Assembly: GCA_002423365.1 (NCBI GenBank)
Contig: DIVU01000385.1
Coordinates: 453-10,292 of the forward strand
Length of the DNA: 9,840 nucleotides
Direction of reading: 5' to 3'
DNA from: Desulfuromonadaceae bacterium UBA6124
Lineage (GTDB): Bacteria > Desulfobacterota > Desulfuromonadia > Desulfuromonadales > Trichloromonadaceae
Shown here: positions 1 to 5,308 of the stretch, piece after piece
Layout: the number at the start of each line of letters is the position of its first letter
Position numbering within the stretch: the stretch's first letter is position 1
Position numbers and translations under genes: made by a program
The notes under the pieces: model-generated
Told to the model about the DNA's origin: nothing
Databases searched by the model: none
Seen by the model: the letters and a program-made list of their open reading frames with translations, nothing else

Positions 1-53
1 CTACCGTTATCGGCGACGGTTTGTGTGACGATACCGGAGGTCTGGTCCGGCAT
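1..53 (-). CDS. Possible 5' end of a divergent gene, truncated by the window edge
   Basis: On the minus strand an ATG at 53-51 opens a frame of 17 codons that runs off the left edge without a stop. The visible peptide is MPDQTSGIVTQTVADNG. Most of its third positions are G or C, as in the real genes of this window. A stop codon lies immediately upstream in frame, and only a weak purine stretch (CGGGA) precedes the ATG. I do not recognise the product. A competing reading is the plus-strand frame from base 1 to the TGA at 124-126, which is also open and could be the tail of a gene entering from the left. Its third positions look less coding-like. The fragment is too short to decide. Confidence 0.25.
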   Translation of the reverse strand, partial: MPDQTSGIVTQTVADNG

Positions 54-108
54 TTATGTAGTTCCCGAAATGTTCAACGTCACCGGTCAACTGGAGGAAA
101 ACACAATC

Positions 109-135
109 TTGACACGCATGTCTTGACGGTATATT
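109..135 (+). promoter_or_regulatory. Predicted sigma70-type promoter of the toxin-antitoxin pair
   Basis: A perfect TTGACA (109-114) is followed by TATATT (130-135). The spacer is 15 bp, shorter than ideal; TATTTT at 132-137 would give 17 bp but matches the consensus less well. Either choice puts the transcription start within a few bases of the toxin ATG at 145, so the message would have almost no 5' leader. Nothing resembling a Shine-Dalgarno sequence lies between the -10 box and the ATG. Confidence 0.5.
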
Positions 136-144
136 TTTTATACC
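128..144. promoter_or_regulatory. Candidate autoregulatory operator: perfect inverted repeat before brnT
   Basis: GGTATA (128-133), a 5-nt T spacer (134-138) and TATACC (139-144) form a perfect 6-bp inverted repeat. It abuts the toxin start codon and overlaps the predicted -10 box. BrnTA-type operons are known to be repressed by their ribbon-helix-helix antitoxin, alone or with the toxin, so a symmetric site here is what an operator would look like. Binding itself is inferred. Confidence 0.5.
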
Positions 145-405
145 ATGCGATTCGAATTCGATCCCAATAAAAGTTTCTCAAACTTTTCGAAACATAGCAT
201 TGATTTCGACGTCGCTCAAAACTTGTGGAATGATCCGGACCTATTGGAAATACCTGCTAAAACCACCGATGAGGCCAGGCATCTTGTTATCGCTAAGATC
301 GACGGTAAGCACTGGTCTGCGGTCATCACTTATCGAGGCCAGACCATTCGCCTTATTTCGGTCAGGCGTTCCCGACCGGAGGAGATCGGACTTTATGAAG
401 GCTAA
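145..405 (+). CDS. brnT: BrnT-family toxin (type II toxin-antitoxin, RelE-like fold)
   Basis: This 86-residue protein matches the BrnT (DUF497) pattern. It has an N-terminal FEFDPNKS-type motif (residues 3-10), a KH pair (16-17, where KHG is usual and here KHS), a hydrophobic turn with SIDFDVA, then strands around DGKHWSAVITYRG (53-65) and the C-terminal basic stretch RLISVRRSRPEE (69-80). BrnT proteins are small ribonuclease toxins that inhibit translation and are neutralised by the antitoxin encoded just downstream. Length is normal for the family. The ATG at 145 is preferred because family members start a few residues before this motif, although no ribosome-binding site precedes it. The gene overlaps the antitoxin frame by 11 nt. 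GC content is clearly lower than in the neighbouring genes, suggesting transfer. Family assignment is by pattern recognition; activity is inferred. Confidence 0.88.
   Translation: MRFEFDPNKSFSNFSKHSIDFDVAQNLWNDPDLLEIPAKTTDEARHLVIAKIDGKHWSAVITYRGQTIRLISVRRSRPEEIGLYEG
378..384 (+). promoter_or_regulatory. Strong ribosome-binding site of the antitoxin
   Basis: GGAGGAG lies inside the toxin coding region, 10 nt before the antitoxin ATG at 395. It fixes that start. It contrasts with the toxin, which has no such site, and should favour antitoxin over toxin synthesis from the shared message. Confidence 0.55.
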
Positions 406-622
406 AGATTTCGACAAAAAGTTTGACGATGACCAATCCATTATTGGCGACCTTGACCTCTCCAGGGCTCGTCGTCCGGATCATGAACAGAGGCGGGTCA
501 ATGTGGATTTCCCTATCTGGATGATCCACTCCCTTGATAAAGAAGCGCAACGACTAGGTGTTCCCAGACAATCAATCATCAAATTATGGATAGCAGAAAA
601 GCTCGAGAAGCTGGCCGGTTAG
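395..622 (+). CDS. brnA: BrnA-like ribbon-helix-helix antitoxin
   Basis: This 75-residue protein is the partner of the BrnT toxin and starts inside the last codons of the toxin gene. Residues 1-30 are acidic and probably flexible. RRVNVDF (33-39) fits the DNA-contacting beta strand of a ribbon-helix-helix fold, followed by one helix (about 40-54) and a second beginning at PRQSII (about 57-71). Antitoxins of this type wrap the toxin with one end and repress their own promoter with the RHH dimer. The start at 395 follows a strong Shine-Dalgarno region, GGAGGAG at 378-384. An upstream in-frame start at 200 lies inside the toxin in another frame and was rejected. The sequence is not a textbook BrnA and could be named simply a CopG/RHH antitoxin; position and fold carry the call. 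Confidence 0.8.
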   Translation: MKAKDFDKKFDDDQSIIGDLDLSRARRPDHEQRRVNVDFPIWMIHSLDKEAQRLGVPRQSIIKLWIAEKLEKLAG

Positions 623-744
623 TTGCGCTGCTTTCGGTAGTTGCAACCAGGGCTCAAAAAGACAGTTTTGACGGATTTTCCGTTGAGGCGGTTCACTTCC
701 GTTCACCGTATCCTGTGGGCTCCAGGTTGAAGTAGTTCAAAAGC

Positions 745-776
745 AGCGAGGCGGCTCCGGTTGGGGCCGCCTCGCT
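745..776 (-). terminator. Intrinsic terminator of the DUF3187-like gene
   Basis: AGCGAGGCGGC (745-755) and GCCGCCTCGCT (766-776) form a perfect 11-bp stem with a 10-nt loop, beginning 23 nt past the stop codon of the minus-strand gene. Read on the minus strand the stem is followed by GCTTTTG, a short T run (complement of 739-744). On the plus strand no T run follows, so it should act mainly on the minus-strand transcript, with at most weak action on read-through from the toxin-antitoxin operon. Confidence 0.75.
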
Positions 777-798
777 GTATTTGGGGGGCAGGGGAATT

Positions 799-1806
799 CT
801 AGAAGCGGCTGCGTAGGGCGAGGCGGAAGGCGACGTCCGAGGCGGTTTCGGTGGCGATGTCTTCGCTGACGCCAATTTCCAGGGTGGTCTTTTCGCCGAG
901 GGCGAGGTCGCCGCCGACGGTGAGTAGGGCGGCGGGGTCGCCGAGTTCCTTGAGGTCGCTGTCGTAGAGGGGGGTGTGGCCGTCGAGCTGGAGCTTGAGG
1001 ACGATCCACGACCAGGGGCGCCAGCCGCCGCCGAGCATGGCGAAGCCGACCAGGTTGCGCTGCTGTTCTTCGACGACGTCGCCGTTGGTCATGCCCATGA
1101 GGCCGAAGCTGCCGAAGAGGGCGAGGGCGGAATCGCCCTGGCGCCAGGTGCGGTTGCCGGAAAGCCAGAGGGAGAGGTCGGTGCTGCCGCTGCCGAGCAG
1201 ATCGTTGCTGTCGCCGGTGGGGAGCTTGAGAGCGGCGTGCAGGGCGGTCCCCCAGGGCTCGTCCCCGGTGGAGCGGGCCAGCTGCCAGGCGGCATTGAGG
1301 CGGAGGTCGCCAATCCCCTGGGCGTGATCGTCGACCAGGACTTCCTGCTTGCCGTTACGGATGTAACTGTAGCGCAGGCGGTCGCGGGGCGCTTTGTCGC
1401 GACCGTTCTGGGGGAGGCCGAAGGTGTCGTGCCAGCCTTCGATGAAGCCGTCGAGGAAGCCTCCCCGGTGCATCAGGTAGGGAAGGTCGAGGCCGACTTC
1501 GAGGCGCGGCGTCAGACCCCGGCGCAGGTTGAGGTTGAAGCGGTAGGTTTCGCCGTCGAAGAAGGCGCTCTCACCGCCGCTGCTGTTGTGGGTGTAGTTC
1601 TGCGCCGTATCCAGGGCGAGCTCGGCGGCGTGTTCGCCGGGGGGAAGCACCAGGGCATGGCCGGGGGTCGGCAGGCCGAAAATCTGGGTCATGGGGGCGC
1701 GGTTGCCGGTCTGGAAAGGGCCGATGGCGAGGTCGGCGCCCGCGGCGGAACCGGCCAAGAGGATCAACGACAGGGCCAGCCAGGGCAGGATGCGGCAAGC
1801 GATCAT
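799..1806 (-). CDS. DUF3187-like outer-membrane beta-barrel protein
   Basis: This 335-residue exported protein has a signal peptide (basic start, hydrophobic core LALSLILLAG, cleavage near residue 24). The mature part begins with an IGPF.TGNRAPMTQIFGLP segment (about 28-47). It then shows many alternating hydrophobic/polar strands with Gly and aromatic residues, such as RFNLNLRRGL, LEVGLDLPYL, ALHAALKLPTG and LALFGSFGLMG. The chain ends in ALRSRF; a terminal Phe is the usual recognition signal for insertion of barrels by the BAM complex. This pattern resembles the DUF3187 family, whose function is not known. The protein probably sits in the outer membrane; any channel or transport role would be a guess. 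The ATG at 1806 follows an AAAGG stretch. The gene is monocistronic, with its own promoter at 1872-1900 and a terminator at 745-776. Confidence 0.75.
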   Translation of the reverse strand: MIACRILPWLALSLILLAGSAAGADLAIGPFQTGNRAPMTQIFGLPTPGHALVLPPGEHAAELALDTAQNYTHNSSGGESAFFDGETYRFNLNLRRGLTPRLEVGLDLPYLMHRGGFLDGFIEGWHDTFGLPQNGRDKAPRDRLRYSYIRNGKQEVLVDDHAQGIGDLRLNAAWQLARSTGDEPWGTALHAALKLPTGDSNDLLGSGSTDLSLWLSGNRTWRQGDSALALFGSFGLMGMTNGDVVEEQQRNLVGFAMLGGGWRPWSWIVLKLQLDGHTPLYDSDLKELGDPAALLTVGGDLALGEKTTLEIGVSEDIATETASDVAFRLALRSRF

Positions 1807-1871
1807 GAGTCGATACCTTTGTCTTGGGGTGGACAGGGATGAAAGTGACAGGCTGAAGAGTACCGAGGCCA

Positions 1872-1900
1872 GTTTTAACGCAGCCTTTCCGTGCTGTCAA
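1872..1900 (-). promoter_or_regulatory. Predicted sigma70-type promoter of the DUF3187-like gene
   Basis: On the minus strand a perfect TTGACA (1900-1895) is followed after 17 bp by TAAAAC (1877-1872), 4 of 6 to the -10 consensus. Transcription would start near 1865, giving a leader of about 60 nt before the ATG at 1806. This is the best promoter-like sequence in the divergent spacer 1807-2003. Confidence 0.6.
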
Positions 1901-1991
1901 AACAAAAGGGGGTAGGGCCGGGCCGCTGTTTAATCGTTGCATGGCGCCCCCGCTCACGTTAATCTCACAAGAATTGTTTCATCCCCTAAGC

Positions 1992-1997
1992 GAGGAG
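1992..1997 (+). promoter_or_regulatory. Ribosome-binding site fixing the start of the lipoprotein gene
   Basis: GAGGAG lies 6 nt before the ATG at 2004. It supports this start over the in-frame ATG at 1941, which would put 21 extra residues ahead of the lipoprotein signal peptide and has no such site. For transcription, the spacer holds only weak plus-strand candidates (for example TTGCAT at 1937-1942 with TAATCT at 1960-1965). Confidence 0.7.
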
Positions 1998-2003
1998 TTG
2001 CCC

Positions 2004-2867
2004 ATGCGTGTATTTCGATTTTGGCTTGTTGCCTTGGTGATAGGTTTAACCGGCTGTGCCTCCTGGCATGCCCGGGTACGTCCCGGTTTCGACTGGAGCA
2101 CGGTTTCGACGGTGGCGTTGCAGGGGCCGGCGGAGGCCTACACCGATCTGATCGCGACGGCGCGGGAGGAGTTAGAGGGGATGGGTTATCGGGTACTGCC
2201 CGCCCAATCCCCTGAAGCGCAGGTGGATGTGCAGCTCTCCGTGGTCGAGGCGCTGGATATTGATGAGTCCGGCAAGACCTTCATGCGCCCGAAGAGTCTG
2301 CATACCCGCTTCTACAAGTCGGTGGATCAGGCCCTGGTCGCCGAATCGAGTTATTACCTCGGACCGTCGGAAAGCCCGCGCCAGGGGGTGAAGGCGCTGC
2401 TCGCCGGAGTGCGGAAAAAGCAGGCCCAGGCGGCTGCCGTTCCAGCGCCGGTGGTGACGGCCGCGCCGGTTGCCACCCCGCCCGCGTCGAAGCCCGCTGT
2501 GGTGGAGCCCGTTCCGGTGCAGGTCGCCCCGGCACCGCCCGCCGCCGCTGAAACCGTCACCGCCCACCCGTCGCAAACAACCGCGCCGGTTGCCGTGCCC
2601 TCGGTGACAGCGGGTTCGACTCCCGCTCCGGAAGCGGTGGCGGCTCCGCAAGGGAGCGATCTCCGTCAGCCGCAGGCGGCCCCCATTGCCCCCGCCGCGC
2701 CGCCCGCGCCCGTTTCTCAGCCGCAAGTCGCAACCGAATCCTTGGCGGATGACGATTGGGATAAGCCGCGCGACGAAATCCCTTCCTCCGGAGAGGCTTC
2801 CCCCTGGGTGCCGCGTTTTCAGTCCTGGGGTTTTTCCGATTGGGGCAAGAGCCGGGGTGACGAGTGA
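2004..2867 (+). CDS. DUF4136-like lipoprotein with Pro/Ala-rich tail
   Basis: This 287-residue protein begins with a lipoprotein signal peptide ending in the lipobox LTGC, so Cys18 should be lipidated. Ala at +2 and Ser at +3 do not look like an inner-membrane retention signal, so outer-membrane placement is likely. Residues 25-135 resemble a DUF4136-type domain: an initial FDW followed by STVALQG, a helix with EELEGMGYRVL, and a strand QVDVQLSVVEA. From about 141 to 250 the chain is a low-complexity Pro/Ala/Val linker, probably extended and able to cross periplasm or peptidoglycan. The last 40 residues are polar and Trp-rich (WGFSDWGKS). The stop codon lies in a GTGACGA tandem repeat. It heads a likely operon with the next two genes (gap 34 nt). 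No specific function is recognised; an envelope role is inferred from its signal and neighbours. Confidence 0.72.
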   Translation: MRVFRFWLVALVIGLTGCASWHARVRPGFDWSTVSTVALQGPAEAYTDLIATAREELEGMGYRVLPAQSPEAQVDVQLSVVEALDIDESGKTFMRPKSLHTRFYKSVDQALVAESSYYLGPSESPRQGVKALLAGVRKKQAQAAAVPAPVVTAAPVATPPASKPAVVEPVPVQVAPAPPAAAETVTAHPSQTTAPVAVPSVTAGSTPAPEAVAAPQGSDLRQPQAAPIAPAAPPAPVSQPQVATESLADDDWDKPRDEIPSSGEASPWVPRFQSWGFSDWGKSRGDE

Positions 2868-2881
2868 CGAGTGACGAGTGA
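2857..2881 (+). repeat. GTGACGA heptanucleotide tandem repeat
   Basis: Three full copies of GTGACGA (2857-2863, 2864-2870, 2871-2877) plus GTGA (2878-2881) run across the end of the lipoprotein gene; the first TGA in frame (2865-2867) is its stop. The 7-nt unit is not a multiple of three and every copy contains TGA. Copy-number change would leave this first stop intact but change the distance to the next gene. Confidence 0.9.
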
Positions 2882-2901
2882 GGGGGCGCCGGAGAACGGG
2901 A

Positions 2902-3939
2902 ATGATGCGGACTTTTTGTAAACTGATCGTCTTTTTGACGCTGTGTTGGGGCGCTTCGGCATCGGCCGCGACCGTCGCCGGCAAGTTGACGACGGACGGC
3001 GGCAAAACGCCGACAGCGGGGGTGCGGGTGCTGGCCTATCCGCTGGCGGCGGCCTCCCTTGCCGGGGAAGCGCCGCACCGCTCGGCGGTGACGGGGATGG
3101 ACGGCCTTTTCTCCCTGGAGTTGCCCGCCGGGCAATACTTCTTTCTCGCCCGGGGGGGCGGCTTCTTCGCCTACTACGGCCGCAATCCGGTGGCGGTGCC
3201 GGAGGACGGACTTGCCGGAATGAATCTGGCGCTGGTCGCGGAAAATCCGGCGGTGAGCGAGCGCAAAGCCGACTTTACCACCGGTGTGGCGGGGCGGACC
3301 CTGGTCGGGGACAGTCCCCTGGCCGACGCCATCGTCTATGTCTATACCGATCTCAATGATCAGCTCAAAGGCATGGGCCTGGGGATGTCGGCGCCGAGCG
3401 ATGCCGAAGGGCGTTTCGAGCTGCCCCTTGCCCCCGGCACCTACTATCTGCTGGCCCGGCAACGGCAGGCGGGGGGCTTTGCCGGACCGCTGCGAGCCGG
3501 GGATTTCATCGGCTACTATCCCGGCAACCCGGTAACGGTCGGCCCGGACCAGGTGTTGCAACTGACCTTGCCGATGCTGGAAGTGCCGGAGAAGGTCGAG
3601 CGTCTGGCCGAGTCCCTCTTCGGCCAGACCAGCATCCACGGGCGCATCGTCGATGGCGAGGGAAAGCCGGTGGCCGGGGCGCGGGCGATTCTTTACAGCG
3701 ACCCGACCATGCTCAACCGCCCCCTCTACGTCAGTCGGCCGAGCGACGCCGACGGCCGCTTCGTTCTCTCCTTCGCCGCGGGCGGCACCTATTATCTCGC
3801 AGCCCGCGATACCCTTGGCGGCACACCGCAGCCGGGGGAACGCTACGGCCGCTTCGCCGGTTCCAGCGATGGTTCGATCCTAGTAGAGACCGGCCAAGAC
3901 AAATCCGGGGTGGAGATCATGGTGGAGGAGATGTGGTAG
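2902..3939 (+). CDS. Exported protein with three carboxypeptidase-regulatory-like repeats
   Basis: This 345-residue protein has a signal peptide (MMRTFCKLIVFLTLCWGASASA, cleavage near 22-23) and three homologous beta-sandwich units of the carboxypeptidase regulatory-like type. They lie at about 24-115, 127-230 and 245-335. Each unit carries a GK/GR start, a P.AG/PVAGA turn, a D..G.F.L (DGLFSLELPAG, EGRFELPLAPG, DGRFVLSFAAG) and a (T)YY(L/F)(L/A)AR strand. Units 1 and 2 also share YYGRNPVAV / YYPGNPVTV. Such domains are usually protein- or glycan-binding scaffolds and not enzymes; no peptidase residues are present. The product is probably periplasmic or surface-exposed. The ATG at 2902 follows GGAG (2891-2894, 7 nt). 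The second Met codon (2905) is an alternative, and the GTG at 2878 lies in the repeat and lacks a site. The lipoprotein gene precedes it and resB follows 31 nt later, so co-transcription is likely. Its partner is unknown. Confidence 0.78.
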   Translation: MMRTFCKLIVFLTLCWGASASAATVAGKLTTDGGKTPTAGVRVLAYPLAAASLAGEAPHRSAVTGMDGLFSLELPAGQYFFLARGGGFFAYYGRNPVAVPEDGLAGMNLALVAENPAVSERKADFTTGVAGRTLVGDSPLADAIVYVYTDLNDQLKGMGLGMSAPSDAEGRFELPLAPGTYYLLARQRQAGGFAGPLRAGDFIGYYPGNPVTVGPDQVLQLTLPMLEVPEKVERLAESLFGQTSIHGRIVDGEGKPVAGARAILYSDPTMLNRPLYVSRPSDADGRFVLSFAAGGTYYLAARDTLGGTPQPGERYGRFAGSSDGSILVETGQDKSGVEIMVEEMW

Positions 3940-3970
3940 GGGCGCCGACCGCCCGGGAGATTTCCGGCTC

Positions 3971-5221
3971 ATGATCTGGCGCCTTCTCGCCTCACTGCGG
4001 TTGACTGTGCCGCTGCTGCTGGGTCTGGCCCTGGCGGCGGTCTTCGGCACCTTCGCCCCCCTGGAGGAGGGGCGCTACGAAATATTTTACCAGCGCCTCT
4101 GGTTCCGCCTCCTTCTCGGCCTGCTCGCGCTGAATCTGAGTGTCTGCACGGTCCGTTCGCTGCGGCAGCGGCGGCGCATGCTCGCGGCACCGACCTTTCC
4201 CTTAACTGGTGCCGATCTCGACCCCGCCTGGCGGGCCTTGCCCGAGGGTCTGGATCGCGACCGGGCCGCCGCCGGTTTGGCCGCTTTCGGTTATCGCGTC
4301 GCCGCCCATCCCCGGGGGTTCCTCGCCCAGCAGGGCATCGGCGGGCGCTGGGGGGGGACGGTGGTGCATCTCTCCCTGCTCTTGATCATGGCCGGGACGC
4401 TCCTCGGAGGCGCCGGTTTCGTCGGTACCCGCCAACTCCATGTGGGGCACGAGGCGACGGACTATTTCGATTGGGCGGCCCAGGCTGATCGCCCCTTGGG
4501 ATTCACCTTGCGCCTCGATCACTTCGAGCCTGTCTATTACCCCATCGAACTGCGCTTCGCCGTGGTCGAGGCCGACAACAGCCGCCCGCCGCTGCTGCTG
4601 ACCGCCCGCGAAGGGGAGACGGTCGAGCTGCCCCGCCCGGGCCTGACGGCGCAGGTGGAGAAATTCCTCCCCTTCGAACGGATGCTTTTTCTGCAGCTTT
4701 ACCGCGACGGTCGTCCCCTCGGCCGCTACCAGGCCCTCCCCGCGGGGGGCAAGGAAACGAGTCCGGTCGCCTTCGGCCTGACCCTCCATCCCGACGCATT
4801 CAAGGATCCCCTGCTCAAGCAGTTGCACAGCGAGGTGTCGATTCTCGAGAAGGGGCAGGTGGTGAAGCAGGGGGTCATCGAGGTCAACCGGCCGCTGGTC
4901 CATCGCGGCGTAACGATCTACCAGACCGCCCATGCTCGTGATCAGTTCGGCTTCTGGTATGCCGGTTTCCAGCTCAGTCGCGACCCCGGCGAACCGCTGG
5001 TCTGGAGCGGTTGCGTCCTCTTGAGTCTCGGCCTGTTGACGGCCTTTTTCCGGCGCTGGCGGGTGCTGCTTTTCGCTTGGCCGGCAGGGCAGGGTGTCCT
5101 CAAGCCGCTGCGGGGCTTTGCCGGCGAGGCCGGAAGCGCTGATCTCCAAGTCCTGCTGCACGCTCTCGCCGTGTCTGTTACCGCCGAGGCCGGCACCTCC
5201 GCCGACCGGCATGATCCTTGA
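3971..5221 (+). CDS. resB: ResB-family cytochrome c biogenesis protein
   Basis: This 416-residue membrane protein matches the ResB/Ccs1 family of System II cytochrome c maturation. ResB/ResC (or CcsB/CcsA) deliver and attach heme to apocytochromes on the outer face of the cytoplasmic membrane. The N-terminus ASLRLTVPLLLGLALAAVFG (about 7-26) is the family signature and first membrane helix. Further helices lie at about 43-60, 130-152 and 340-358. The large segment between helices 3 and 4 is predicted extracytoplasmic. The near-terminal VNRPLVHRGVTIYQT corresponds to the conserved ResB motif before the last helix. A soluble tail of about 50 residues follows. The ATG at 3971 has only a distant GGGAG (10 nt). 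No resC/ccsA follows: the next gene is trpE. It may work with a partner elsewhere or be a specialised paralogue. The TGA stop is part of the predicted trp -35 box. Confidence 0.85.
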   Translation: MIWRLLASLRLTVPLLLGLALAAVFGTFAPLEEGRYEIFYQRLWFRLLLGLLALNLSVCTVRSLRQRRRMLAAPTFPLTGADLDPAWRALPEGLDRDRAAAGLAAFGYRVAAHPRGFLAQQGIGGRWGGTVVHLSLLLIMAGTLLGGAGFVGTRQLHVGHEATDYFDWAAQADRPLGFTLRLDHFEPVYYPIELRFAVVEADNSRPPLLLTAREGETVELPRPGLTAQVEKFLPFERMLFLQLYRDGRPLGRYQALPAGGKETSPVAFGLTLHPDAFKDPLLKQLHSEVSILEKGQVVKQGVIEVNRPLVHRGVTIYQTAHARDQFGFWYAGFQLSRDPGEPLVWSGCVLLSLGLLTAFFRRWRVLLFAWPAGQGVLKPLRGFAGEAGSADLQVLLHALAVSVTAEAGTSADRHDP

Positions 5222-5247
5222 CGGTTCGGGAGGGGGCATGGTAGATT
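5218..5247 (+). promoter_or_regulatory. Predicted promoter of the trp operon
   Basis: TTGACG (5218-5223, 5 of 6 to consensus) and TAGATT (5242-5247, 4 of 6) are separated by 18 bp. Transcription would start near 5254 and leave a leader of about 55 nt before the trpE ATG. The -35 box overlaps the resB stop codon. The leader holds no run of Trp codons, no T-box-sized structure and no obvious terminator hairpin, so attenuation of the enteric type is not supported. Confidence 0.5.
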
Positions 5248-5299
5248 ACGCCACTTTTTTCTCATTTATCCCCTTCGGTTGTCCCGGCGGCGGATACGC

Positions 5300-5303
5300 G
5301 GAG
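5300..5303 (+). promoter_or_regulatory. Ribosome-binding site fixing the trpE start
   Basis: GGAG stands 5 nt before the ATG at 5309. It supports this start over an in-frame GTG at 5279, which would add ten arginine-rich residues not expected at a TrpE N-terminus. Confidence 0.65.
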
Positions 5304-5308
5304 CCCCG

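Noticed and set aside
654..671. Inverted repeat TCAAAA-N6-TTTTGA after the antitoxin gene as a terminator or att site
   Set aside because: The arms are short and AT-only in the core, with no GC stem or following T run and no matching copy on the other side of the toxin-antitoxin block.
976..1842. Long plus-strand frame (288 codons) opposite the DUF3187-like gene
   Set aside because: Its translation is an Ala/Gly/Glu-rich antisense shadow without a signal or family motif, whereas the minus frame has a signal peptide, barrel strands, a terminal Phe, a promoter and a terminator.
2557..3639. Minus-strand frame of 360 codons across the lipoprotein and repeat-protein genes
   Set aside because: Arg/His/Pro-rich shadow of GC-rich codons that crosses an intergenic region; no start site or motif support.
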